Source: Arachidicoccus rhizosphaerae
GTDB taxonomy: Bacteria > Bacteroidota > Bacteroidia > Chitinophagales > Chitinophagaceae
Length of the DNA stretch: 32,859 bases
NCBI RefSeq assembly: GCF_900107765.1
Contig: NZ_FNQY01000037.1
Coordinates: 1 to 32,859, forward strand
Direction: 5' to 3'
Positions 24,418 through 32,695 of the stretch are shown in pieces. Position 1 is the first letter of the stretch. Each line of letters opens with the position of its first letter. Under the pieces are notes generated by a model. The model was not told the DNA's origin. It saw nothing but the letters and a program-made list of their open reading frames with translations, and did no database searches. The position numbers and the translations under genes are program-made.

Positions 24418-26178
24418 ATGAAACGACCTCTGCGCTATAGCCTGCTGCTCATGACGCTTTTAATTCTAGTAAATGTTTGCTCCGCGCAGCAACTCTCAAA
24501 ACATACGGATAAGGACCTTTTCGCCCTGGCCAAAGTCTGGGGCCTGATGAAATATTACGATCCTGCCGTCTCCGCCGGCAGACTTAACTGGGACAGTGTG
24601 CTGCTACATACTGAAGTGAGGCCGGTAGCAGAAACGGTCCGGCAGTGGCAGGCGCTGGCGGCCACCATTGGCAGGCCGACAGAAATTCAACCGGAGTATT
24701 TAAACGGTGTTGATTCCGTATCGACCCGTAATTTTAACATGGCCTGGATCCATTCCTTGCCGATAACGCCTGCATCTAAAAAAGTACTCAATGGTCTTTG
24801 GCGACATCCGAAAAATATAGGAACATTTTACAGCAGAACAGATACATCGAAGATCACCTATAACAGCGACAAGGAAAAGACCTATCAAGGTTTTTCCACG
24901 GACCAGAAACTGCTGGAGCTCTTCCGTGCCTGGAACGTCATTGAATATTTCTATCCCTATAAATATCTGATGGATTCGAGCTGGGACCAGGTATTGAAAA
25001 AATATATTCCGGTTTTTAAGCGTATTCAGCACAAAGCGGATTATGATACCGCCTTACAGCATTTTACTGCTGAGATCAAAGACGCGCACGTCAACCTTAC
25101 TACAACTTATCTGTACAGCATCCTGGGAGCTTATTCCTCGCCGTTCATTTTCCAGCTCGTAGGCGACACAGTGGTCGTCACCGGTATCAAGGATCCGGCA
25201 AAAGCGAAACAGGCTGGAGTTAGAGTAGGTGATCTGATCACCCGGATAAATCATAAACCGGTCCCTGCGATCATTGCAACGAATAAAGCATTAATACCCG
25301 CTTCTAATGACGCTGTACTTAAAAGAGAAGCCTATAGCTATCTTTTCAGCTGCAAAGACTCAATCATCAACATAGCCGGAAGGCATGCAGACGGCAGTTC
25401 ATTCAAGGCGGATCTCCCGCTGATGATACGCAGCTTCAATACCGAATGGGATAAAGACGGTATTCCGGACTACGAGCTTTACTATAAAAATAAAATATAT
25501 AAATACGCCGTCTGGGACAGCGCCTCTTCCAGACTCCGTCCCGGCTTTAGGCTGGGTGATATCGCCTACATTGATTTTGCGTCCATGACCGCAAAAGACG
25601 TGGATAGTTTGATGACGGATTATAAAGATACCAAAGGACTGGTCTTTGATCTCAGGGGCTATACCGATAACGGCGCATTGCTCAAAGTCTTTGATTATCT
25701 GTTCCGCCAGCCGCAGCAGTTCGGTATCAAGGACCGCCCGGATTTTGCAAGTCCCGGCAGATATATATTTGAAGACAATATCATAAACGCTGACTATAAA
25801 TATATCGGTAAAGATAATCCCCATGCCTACAAGGGCCAGGTCGTAGTCCTTATCAATGAATACACCCAGAGCGCCATGGAAATGTTTGCCATGATCTTTA
25901 AAAGAATCCCTGGTGTAATCTTCATTGGCAGTCACACGGCCGGCGCCGACGGTAATAAAACCAGCGTGCAACTCACGGACGGCAATAAGCTCTATTTCTC
26001 CGGTCTCGGCATCTATTATCCGGACGGATCTGAGACCCAGCGCGTCGGTATCCGCCAGGATATTTCCCTCCGCCCCACGCTCAGCAGTATCCGGCAGAAA
26101 AGCGATCTGCTGCTCCAAGAAGCCTTCAAAGTCATCGATTCAAAAAAAACGATAGGGTGTCCGTTAATAAAACACTAA
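24418..26178 (+). CDS. Secreted S41-family (C-terminal-processing-like) serine peptidase
   Basis: Product of 586 residues with a Sec signal peptide (RYSLLLMTLLILVNVCSAQQ), so periplasmic or surface. An N-terminal helical region contains LAKVWGLMKYYDP. A second similar segment (LFRAWNVIEYFYPYKYLMDS) is followed by a PDZ-like region around 240-285 (VVVTGIKDPAKAKQAGVRVG). The S41 core then runs from about 375: IAYIDFASM, GLVFDLRGY, and VLINEYTQSAMEMFAM with S485 as the candidate nucleophile, then SHTAGADGN. The substrate is unknown. Its upstream region carries the shared activator sites, and its last codons overlap the first activator site of the next gene, an FtsX permease. Confidence 0.88.
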   Translation: MKRPLRYSLLLMTLLILVNVCSAQQLSKHTDKDLFALAKVWGLMKYYDPAVSAGRLNWDSVLLHTEVRPVAETVRQWQALAATIGRPTEIQPEYLNGVDSVSTRNFNMAWIHSLPITPASKKVLNGLWRHPKNIGTFYSRTDTSKITYNSDKEKTYQGFSTDQKLLELFRAWNVIEYFYPYKYLMDSSWDQVLKKYIPVFKRIQHKADYDTALQHFTAEIKDAHVNLTTTYLYSILGAYSSPFIFQLVGDTVVVTGIKDPAKAKQAGVRVGDLITRINHKPVPAIIATNKALIPASNDAVLKREAYSYLFSCKDSIINIAGRHADGSSFKADLPLMIRSFNTEWDKDGIPDYELYYKNKIYKYAVWDSASSRLRPGFRLGDIAYIDFASMTAKDVDSLMTDYKDTKGLVFDLRGYTDNGALLKVFDYLFRQPQQFGIKDRPDFASPGRYIFEDNIINADYKYIGKDNPHAYKGQVVVLINEYTQSAMEMFAMIFKRIPGVIFIGSHTAGADGNKTSVQLTDGNKLYFSGLGIYYPDGSETQRVGIRQDISLRPTLSSIRQKSDLLLQEAFKVIDSKKTIGCPLIKH

Positions 26179-26196
26179 GTGTTCGCTTTTGATACA
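26158..26196. promoter_or_regulatory. Tandem activator sites before the second FtsX permease
   Basis: TGTCCGTTAATAAAACA at 26158-26174 (degenerate right half) and TGTTCGCTTTTGATACA at 26180-26196, 22 nt start to start. The first site lies inside the last codons of the S41 peptidase. The near edge is 51 nt from the -24 GG. Confidence 0.6.
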
Positions 26197-26245
26197 GGTT
26201 TGTAAGTGTGATTTTCTTGCGATTTGATTTACAGTCGCTTATGAT

Positions 26246-26263
26246 CCGGCATGTTTAGTGCTT
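26246..26263 (+). promoter_or_regulatory. Sigma-54-like -24/-12 element of the second FtsX permease
   Basis: CCGGCATGTTTAGTGCT: GG at 26248-26249, ten bases, GC at 26260-26261, the only one of the four with the full GG-N10-GC pattern. The ATG at 26284 is 23 nt downstream. The alternative ATG at 26251 lies inside this element and is therefore unlikely. Confidence 0.55.
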
Positions 26264-26283
26264 GTAGGATCAAAAAGCTACGT

Positions 26284-28686
26284 ATGTTCCGCCATTATCT
26301 GATCATTGCCACCCGCAGCCTGCTTCGCAAAAAGAGCTTCACACTGATGAATGTGCTTGGTCTCACAGTCGGTATGATGGCGGCTATTTTGATTTTCTTA
26401 TACGTCCGCTTCCAAACAAGCTATGACGACTTCCACCTGAAAGCTGATAGGATCTTCCGGGTGGTATCCGATATAAAAACACCTTCGGATCTCGTAAAAG
26501 CCGCCACGGTGGATGCAGGATGGGCCCTGGGTCTGAAAAAGGACTTTCCGGAAGTGGAGGACGTGGTCAGGTTTTCCTGGGACGGCTTTTTAGTGAAGAA
26601 AGGAAACGTCAAATTCCAGGAAGAAAGAACTTTGCTGGCCGACTCCTCCTTGTTCAAAGTCTTTGATTTTCCCCTGCTGGAAGGCGACAAAAGCTCCGCA
26701 TTAAGAGATCCCATGAGCGTGGTTTTATCTGAGGCTGCTGCTAAAAAATATTTTGGCCATGAGGATCCCCTGGGAAAGAGACTCCGGCTGACAGGGGCTG
26801 CCATTGATGCCCGGGTAACAGGTCTTATGAAAGATATACCGGAAAACTCCCAGCTTCATGCCGATATGCTGGTTTCAATGTCCTCTTACCAAAAGATCTA
26901 CGGGAGACCTTCCTCAGACAGCGCTGGAAATAACGCTAATCTGCTCACCTATGTTTTATTGAAGCCGAATGTAAAACTTTCGGCCTTTGAAAAGAAACTG
27001 CCTGCGTTTTCCGAGAGATACACAGGGCCCGAAATGCGAAAAAGACAAATTTCTGTATCCCTTTTTCTGGAACCATTACGCGATGTTTATCTGAAAACAG
27101 ATCACCTGGCTTTTGCCCCGGTCGCCGTATTTGCCTCGGGCAGTATGTCCAACGTTTATATCTTTTCGGTCATAGGTATTTTTCTACTCTTACTGGCCTG
27201 CATAAATTTTATTAATCTTACCACTGCCAGGAGCGTGGAACGCGCCCGTGAAGTCGGGGTGAGAAAAGTCTTGGGCGCAAAAAGATGGCAGCTGGCCAGG
27301 CAGTTTCTCATTGAGTCCGTCATGATCACTTTAGTCGCCTTTGTGCTGGCGCTTTTGCTGGCACAGCTGCTGCTGCCTTTCTTTAATCAGCTCGCAGGAA
27401 AGACCATTTGCGTGAACCTCTTTCAGGGCGGAAAAGCGGTCGTGCTGTTGTTACCTATGGCTCTTGTCATAGGGCTTCTGGCGGGTTTCTACCCCTCACT
27501 TGTGCTATCTTCCTTTAACCCTATAGCAACGCTTAAAGGAAGATTCGCGACCGGACGCAAAGGTCTGTTGCTGCGAAAGTGTCTGGTGGTCACACAGTTT
27601 GCCGTTTGTATCGCCCTTATCTGCGCTACACTACTCGTTTATAAACAACTTCGGTTTATGAAAGGCAAAGATCTGGGATTTAACAAAGAAGAGGAGCTGA
27701 TCATCAATACCAATTTTGACAAAAACAGATTCAATTTTAAAGAGGCCATGATGGAGCTTCCCGGTGTCATTTCCGCTGCCTGGTCATCCAGCGTGCCGGG
27801 AGAAGGCTACATGACGGCCAACACGGAAATTGCAAATCAAAACGGCGATTTGCAGGAACTGAATCTGGCGCAGTATATCGTGGACGATCAGTTTATCGCT
27901 CAATATCATTTACAACTGCTGGCAGGCAGAGGCTTTTCGAGGGCCTTTGGGACGGACAGCTCCAGCGCCATAATTATTAATCAGTCCGCGTTAAAAATAC
28001 TTGGATACCGGTCTGCCGACCAGGCCATTGGTAAAATGTTCACCCAATGGGGCGGCTCAGGTAAAATAATAGGCGTTGTTAAAGATTTTAATTTTAAGTC
28101 CCTGCGGGACGCGGTGGATCCGCTTTCCATGCGAATGATACCCTCCGCCTTTAATAAGCTGTCCATAAAAGTGTCCACCATTGATTTGCCCCACACCCTG
28201 AGCGCCATCAAAAACGCATGGAACAGTATTATTCCGCAAAGACCCTTCCAATATAATTTCCTGGATCAATCCTTTGACAGGCAATACCGGTCGGAAACCG
28301 GTTTTGGCAGGTTGTTTCTGGTTTTCGCGGTGGTGGCTATTCTGATTGGCTGCCTGGGACTCTTCGGTCTTTCGTCCTATAGTACTGTGGAGCGATCAAA
28401 AGAGATCAGCATTCGAAAAATATTCGGCGCCAGCCCTACTAAAATCGTGCATCTGTTGCTGTCGGAGTTTATCCGTCCGGTGCTAATGGCAGCAGTGATC
28501 GCCATTCCGCTGGTCTGGCCAGCTATGCACAGATGGCTGGAAGCCTTCGCTTACCGCACCAGTGTGTCCTGGTGGATATTCGGGGTGGCTACGCTCCTGG
28601 CTGTCATGATAGCCGTTTTGACGACCGGCTATCAGGTGCTCAAAGCTGCAGGAACTAATTCTGTAAAAAACCTGCAAACAGAATAA
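26284..28686 (+). CDS. FtsX/MacB-type ABC transporter permease, orphan (second copy)
   Basis: Inner-membrane protein of 800 residues with the same layout as the copy at 10181-12550. The N-terminus is MFRHYLIIATRSLLRKKSFT with TM1 (VLGLTVGMMAAILIFLYV), then a MacB-like periplasmic domain. The first FtsX block starts near 291 (FLLLLACINFINLTTARSVE, REVGVRKVLGAK), followed by a second periplasmic domain and a second FtsX block near 675 (GCLGLFGLSS, KEISIRKIFGAS). It ends VKNLQTE, like the VKSLKTE end of the other copy. No ATPase is adjacent. It follows the S41 peptidase but has its own activator sites and promoter-like element. The gene is convergent with the TonB receptor gene. Confidence 0.92.
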   Translation: MFRHYLIIATRSLLRKKSFTLMNVLGLTVGMMAAILIFLYVRFQTSYDDFHLKADRIFRVVSDIKTPSDLVKAATVDAGWALGLKKDFPEVEDVVRFSWDGFLVKKGNVKFQEERTLLADSSLFKVFDFPLLEGDKSSALRDPMSVVLSEAAAKKYFGHEDPLGKRLRLTGAAIDARVTGLMKDIPENSQLHADMLVSMSSYQKIYGRPSSDSAGNNANLLTYVLLKPNVKLSAFEKKLPAFSERYTGPEMRKRQISVSLFLEPLRDVYLKTDHLAFAPVAVFASGSMSNVYIFSVIGIFLLLLACINFINLTTARSVERAREVGVRKVLGAKRWQLARQFLIESVMITLVAFVLALLLAQLLLPFFNQLAGKTICVNLFQGGKAVVLLLPMALVIGLLAGFYPSLVLSSFNPIATLKGRFATGRKGLLLRKCLVVTQFAVCIALICATLLVYKQLRFMKGKDLGFNKEEELIINTNFDKNRFNFKEAMMELPGVISAAWSSSVPGEGYMTANTEIANQNGDLQELNLAQYIVDDQFIAQYHLQLLAGRGFSRAFGTDSSSAIIINQSALKILGYRSADQAIGKMFTQWGGSGKIIGVVKDFNFKSLRDAVDPLSMRMIPSAFNKLSIKVSTIDLPHTLSAIKNAWNSIIPQRPFQYNFLDQSFDRQYRSETGFGRLFLVFAVVAILIGCLGLFGLSSYSTVERSKEISIRKIFGASPTKIVHLLLSEFIRPVLMAAVIAIPLVWPAMHRWLEAFAYRTSVSWWIFGVATLLAVMIAVLTTGYQVLKAAGTNSVKNLQTE

Positions 28687-28721
28687 CCGCGACTATCATT
28701 TCTACTGCTACTTAACTCTCT

Positions 28722-31112
28722 TTAGAGCTTAACTGCAATAGAAGCTAAAAAGTTAATAGGCTTCTGCGCCATGCCGGTGGCGTTCCAGTATTTTTGATCC
28801 AGTAAATTATTGCCCTTAATCGTAATCCGGTATTTAGGATGATCGTAATAGAGCGCTGCGCTAAGCAAGGTATAAGCCGGAACAGCGAAATTATTGGTGG
28901 GCTCAAACCAGCTGTCGGAAACATAGTTGGCGCCCAGACCGAGCCCGAAGCCTTTGATGGCGCCTCTGGTCAAAAAATAACTGGCCCATAGATTACCTAC
29001 ATGTTTCGGACTGGCGGGCAGGGTTTTGCCCTGAAGGGCTGCCGTGGCCTTCTCGTAGGTGTTTTTATTATAGGCGTAACCCGCATTGATGTTCAGCCCG
29101 TTCAGTGGATTGGCGATCAGCTCAGCCTCGAAGCCGCGGCTGAGCTGCGTGCCGTCCTGCACGCTGAAAGCCTGGTTGTCCCGGATCTCCTGGCGCACAG
29201 AGTTGGTGACATCAATCCGGTAGTAGTTAAGCGTCGCGTTGAGCCTGTGATGCAGCGCGTCTATTTTTACCCCGCCTTCAAACTGATTGGCGTATTGCGG
29301 TTTTAATTTGAGAATGCTGCCATCCGGTTGCACGGCAGGAGCGAGGTTGGCAAACCCGTTCATGTAGTTGGCAAACAGCGACACCTGATCTTTTATCACC
29401 TGATAGACCAGGCCGAATTTCGGCGAGACGGCGTTCTGGTGATAACCGCCTGCGTACTTGCCGGTAGCAATGCTGTAAGCGCCTCTCGTGCTATACCGGT
29501 CGCCACGGACACTGAGCATGGCTGCCAGCTGATCCGTGAAATTAAGGACATCAGAAATATAGATACTGTAATTGTCGGCGCTGTTGGTCGTGGCGCTGAA
29601 GCCTTTGGCGAGCGAGCGCTCACTGATCTCTTGCGGACTCATGGCGGGCGTGGCGTGATTCAGATTTACGGTGTCAAAGGTGAATACCGCCCGGTTGAGC
29701 TCATAATAATTGTGATTATAATCCAGACCGATCACAACCCGGTTACGCAGCGTACCGATCAGAAAATCACCGATGAAGTTCTGCTGCATTTCAATGTTGC
29801 CGAAAGTTTCCGGTGTCTGGTTGCGCATAGCGCGGGCAATGGTGGAATCGGTCAGAAAATTAAGCGTTGTCCAAAGCAGGTGGTTATAGAAGCCCTCTGA
29901 ATACAGATAGTTGGTCTCGGAGCGCCAGGCGGGCGATATCTTGTAGGTGAGCCTGGCCTGGACGTTGTTGATGCCGTTGGAGACGTCTACACCATTATTG
30001 ATAAGAGAGGTTTTGTAGGGCAGGCGAAGTTCCTTGAAATTTCGGGCGCTCAGACTGCTGAGTGCCGCTGAAGAAATGCTGATGGCCGTCGTGGTATAAT
30101 TGCCCCGTGTCAGCTCCGCTTCCAGGTCCAGTGTTGCCCGGTCACTTAACTGGTAGCGAAGGGCGGGAGCAATGGTAAAGTTCTTGTTATAACCCTGGTC
30201 CTGAAAAGACCCTGCCGACTGAAAACCGGTGTTCAAACGGAACAGCAGTTTCTTGTCGGCGCTTACCGGCGCATTGACATCCGCGGTTACACGGACGAAA
30301 TTGAAGCTGCCGCCGGTAAGGCTTACTTCTCCGCCAAAGTGATCATACGGTTTTTTGGTCACATAATTGAACACGCCACCAAAAGATGTATTTCTATTGC
30401 TGCCAAACAGCGTTCCCGAAGGGCCTTTAATGGCTTCGACTCTTTCCAGGATGATCGGATTAAGTGGCACGATGGCGCTGGTGGCCATCCCGTTGCGCAT
30501 CCCGACCGTACCTGAGAAGCCGCGAAGGCTCAGCCCCTGAGACCCGCCGGCGGAAAAATTAGGCACGGCGCCTGGAATATTGCGGTAGATATCGGTCCGT
30601 TCCACGGAGAGCTGCTCATCCATCACGATCCTGCCCACCGTATGATAGACCTGCGGGTTCTCCAGGTTTTTCAGCGGCAGCCGGGCGATATATTCACTCT
30701 GCTTGGTGACGAATTTATTGGCCACGCTGCCGATCACGGTGACATGCTCCAGCTCGCTGGCAGAAAGCTCAAGACCTATTAAGGCCGTGGTGGCTTCCCC
30801 CTTTTTGACGCTGAGTTCACGGCTGGCCGTCTGATAGCCGACAACCGAGATCTCCAGCACGTAATCGCCGACCGGAACTTTACTGAAAGAAAAGTTCCCG
30901 GACGCGTCCGTGATCGTGTGTCTGTCCAGTTTTTTTATGGACACCGTAACGGCCGCCGCCGGATCGCCGCCGCTGGTCGTGACCTGACCCTTGACTGAAC
31001 CGTAACCCGGTATATGGCTGCCCGTATTTTGCTGGGCGCTACCGATGTTCTGATACAGACAGAAAAATAAGCTTAAAAGAATCGGGACAGATAGTATAGT
31101 TTTTTGGCGCAT
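28722..31112 (-). CDS. TonB-dependent siderophore-type outer-membrane receptor
   Basis: Product of 796 residues. It has a signal peptide (ILSVPILLSLFFCLYQNIGS, then AQQ), a carboxypeptidase-regulatory-like domain at about 38-110 (GSVKGQVTTSGGDPAAAVTV, ASGNFSFSKVPVGDYVLEI), and a plug domain at about 120-270 (YRNIPGAVPNFSAGGSQGLS, LRGFSG, ERVEAIKGPSGTLFGS). A 22-strand-type barrel follows to the C-terminus (ITIKGNNLLDQKYWN). The plug resembles TonB-dependent siderophore receptors, so uptake of a ferric siderophore is likely. The family is sure, the ligand is not. No SusD-like partner is adjacent, which argues against glycan import. No clear Fur box was found upstream. Confidence 0.92.
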   Translation of the reverse strand: MRQKTILSVPILLSLFFCLYQNIGSAQQNTGSHIPGYGSVKGQVTTSGGDPAAAVTVSIKKLDRHTITDASGNFSFSKVPVGDYVLEISVVGYQTASRELSVKKGEATTALIGLELSASELEHVTVIGSVANKFVTKQSEYIARLPLKNLENPQVYHTVGRIVMDEQLSVERTDIYRNIPGAVPNFSAGGSQGLSLRGFSGTVGMRNGMATSAIVPLNPIILERVEAIKGPSGTLFGSNRNTSFGGVFNYVTKKPYDHFGGEVSLTGGSFNFVRVTADVNAPVSADKKLLFRLNTGFQSAGSFQDQGYNKNFTIAPALRYQLSDRATLDLEAELTRGNYTTTAISISSAALSSLSARNFKELRLPYKTSLINNGVDVSNGINNVQARLTYKISPAWRSETNYLYSEGFYNHLLWTTLNFLTDSTIARAMRNQTPETFGNIEMQQNFIGDFLIGTLRNRVVIGLDYNHNYYELNRAVFTFDTVNLNHATPAMSPQEISERSLAKGFSATTNSADNYSIYISDVLNFTDQLAAMLSVRGDRYSTRGAYSIATGKYAGGYHQNAVSPKFGLVYQVIKDQVSLFANYMNGFANLAPAVQPDGSILKLKPQYANQFEGGVKIDALHHRLNATLNYYRIDVTNSVRQEIRDNQAFSVQDGTQLSRGFEAELIANPLNGLNINAGYAYNKNTYEKATAALQGKTLPASPKHVGNLWASYFLTRGAIKGFGLGLGANYVSDSWFEPTNNFAVPAYTLLSAALYYDHPKYRITIKGNNLLDQKYWNATGMAQKPINFLASIAVKL

Positions 31113-31487
31113 ACATTGTTTTTTTTTTGCTGCGCGAAGATCTGTCTTCAGATAATAAATGCGTTATGAATTTGGGAAAAGATGTGTCGCAAAAAGGAAT
31201 ATTTCTGCGCCTCGTTTCAAGTTAGAGGGATTCGCTAATCGACTGAAAAGAGCAGCCCCGAAACAGGAAATAAAGAATACCGAACTCTTTAGCCTCTGGG
31301 GTCGTGAGATTCTTGCAAAAGCGATGAAAACCTTCGGATGCCAACCACGTCATACTCCCCTTTTTCGTACACCACACCATCGAAGACAATGAAGCCATCA
31401 TCGCCACCATTGCAAAAAGCGCCTGGGATTTATTGCACAAAATAACTAACTTCACACTAAAGAATAGGGACCCTAATCTATATTTAT
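31113..31487. other. Intergenic region between the TonB receptor and HEPN-like genes
   Basis: This 375-nt stretch holds a 10-T run at 31119-31128, which becomes an A-rich leader for the receptor gene, and a dyad ATCTG-TCTT-CAGAT at 31140-31153. Short ORFs on both strands overlap each other and look like chance. From about 31335 one plus frame without a start codon (ANHVILPFFVHHTIEDNEAI) reads protein-like up to a stop just inside the next gene. It could be a relic. Confidence 0.4.
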
Positions 31488-32243
31488 ATGCCGGATATAA
31501 AGAATGGATTTCATGAGCTACAACTTGCTGTTAAATTTATTAAGCTATTTGCCAGAAATTCTGGAATGGAGGGAGAAGCATATTCGAATTGGAGTCATTT
31601 TTTGATTCATTTGCAAGCTTCGTGGGATAAAGTGGAAGCTGGCTTTGCAGACACAAGTGGTACGGATATAGGTAACAAGTTTAATTATTTAAGAGGGCTA
31701 AAAATACATCAACGAAAGAAAGACCCATTATTAAAGTACTTATGGGAGTCGAGAAATATGGTGGTACATGGTGTCGGCTTTTCCTTCAGAAGAGCAATGA
31801 TAGATAAGTTGCCGGCTGGTTATACTTACCTGAGTAAAATTAATAAACAGGGAATTCGCTATGATAGAAGACAAATTCCAGTTTTTAAAACACGCCTTTT
31901 GTTGAACACAGTGATTAATAAAGAACGTAAATTCCAACCTCCTACGCATCATCTTGGGGTCCCTATGGAAAATAGCTTGGATCCCATAGAGATAGCTATT
32001 AAAGGCATTTCTTTTTATTTTAATTATATAAAAGATACGGATGTGGAATTTACCCGCAGCCTTTCTTCTCAACAACTTTCTGCTTTTTGGACCAATTTTA
32101 ATATTGCAGAAGTTATAACAGATGCGGGAAAGCTTTATCATATTGTAAATTTTCAACCAGAAAAAGAGAATACAGAGTATTACGTGGAGAATACAAATAA
32201 TTTCCCCATAACATTCATTCACTTTCAAGGTACAATAATGTAA
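31488..32243 (+). CDS. Uncharacterised protein with a candidate HEPN RNxxxH motif
   Basis: Product of 251 residues, not recognised as a named family, with no signal peptide or membrane segment. Residues 89-94 read RNMVVH, matching the R-[N/D/H]-x3-H catalytic pattern of HEPN ribonucleases and their relatives. It follows a helical region with WSHFLIHLQASWDKVEAGF, as expected of a HEPN bundle. The C-terminal half (about 140-251) is of unknown fold. The gene is more AT-rich than the genes to its left and lies next to an insertion sequence, which suggests horizontal acquisition. An RNase role in defence or toxin activity is inference; no antitoxin-like partner is visible in the window. Confidence 0.6.
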   Translation: MPDIKNGFHELQLAVKFIKLFARNSGMEGEAYSNWSHFLIHLQASWDKVEAGFADTSGTDIGNKFNYLRGLKIHQRKKDPLLKYLWESRNMVVHGVGFSFRRAMIDKLPAGYTYLSKINKQGIRYDRRQIPVFKTRLLLNTVINKERKFQPPTHHLGVPMENSLDPIEIAIKGISFYFNYIKDTDVEFTRSLSSQQLSAFWTNFNIAEVITDAGKLYHIVNFQPEKENTEYYVENTNNFPITFIHFQGTIM

Positions 32244-32548
32244 GAAAAAGTTGGAGCAACTTATTTGTAGTATAGTTCAGGATCAGAAGAGTTTTTGCAT
32301 AACGGTAATTCAGATTTCTGAATCGCAGTTGGAGTCGTGCTCTATCTTTAAATATAGCATATATTTATAATAGAATAAGATAATAAACATTAGGTTCACC
32401 AATTTGTTATTGTCAAAAAACGCACCATTTTTGACTACATTACCAGTTTAAGCACAAGTTAATATGATGTCGGTTGGATTCATAAACAAATAATGTCTGG
32501 TCTTGAGTCGCAAAAGTAGCTTGAATGGTGATAAACTATTTTATCAGG
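32244..32548. other. AT-rich gap between the HEPN-like gene and the insertion sequence
   Basis: No ORF of useful size on either strand. A weak hairpin AAGTTG-GAG-CAACTT at 32248-32262 follows the HEPN-like stop and could be a poor terminator. A second small dyad ATTCAGA-TT-TCTGAAT is at 32308-32323. Nothing else recognised. Confidence 0.35.
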
Positions 32549-32584
32549 TAGTGTTAAGAACTTTGTGTAAACAGATTTAAGGTA

Positions 32585-32649
32585 TTCCAGGCAGGAGAGC
32601 GAAGTGAGGCGCAGCGTAGCGGAGCCGAACGTAGCGCTCCTGCCTGGAA
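32585..32649. repeat. Long inverted repeat in the IS leader
   Basis: Perfect 13-bp arms TTCCAGGCAGGAG at 32585-32597 and complement at 32637-32649, extendable by GCG/CGC past one bulged A. The loop of about 35 nt is built of AGCG/GTAGCG-like units and is strikingly GC-rich beside AT-rich flanks. It lies about 47 nt before the transposase ATG. Confidence 0.8.
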
Positions 32650-32695
32650 AGCGGCCCATAATAGGGCATTATTTTATAACTTTAAATCTTAAATC

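Noticed and set aside
28708-28735. Imperfect dyad between the convergent FtsX and TonB receptor genes
   Set aside because: Short mismatched arms, no T run, and overlap with the receptor stop codon. Not convincing as a terminator.
31159-31455. Overlapping 77-residue ORFs on both strands
   Set aside because: They overlap almost fully, show no recognisable domain, have no promoter support, and are more likely chance frames.
31335-31505. Open plus frame reading ANHVILPFFVHHTIEDNEAI and onward
   Set aside because: It has no start codon, a TGA lies just upstream, and only about 55 codons are open. It may be a gene relic but cannot be called as a CDS.
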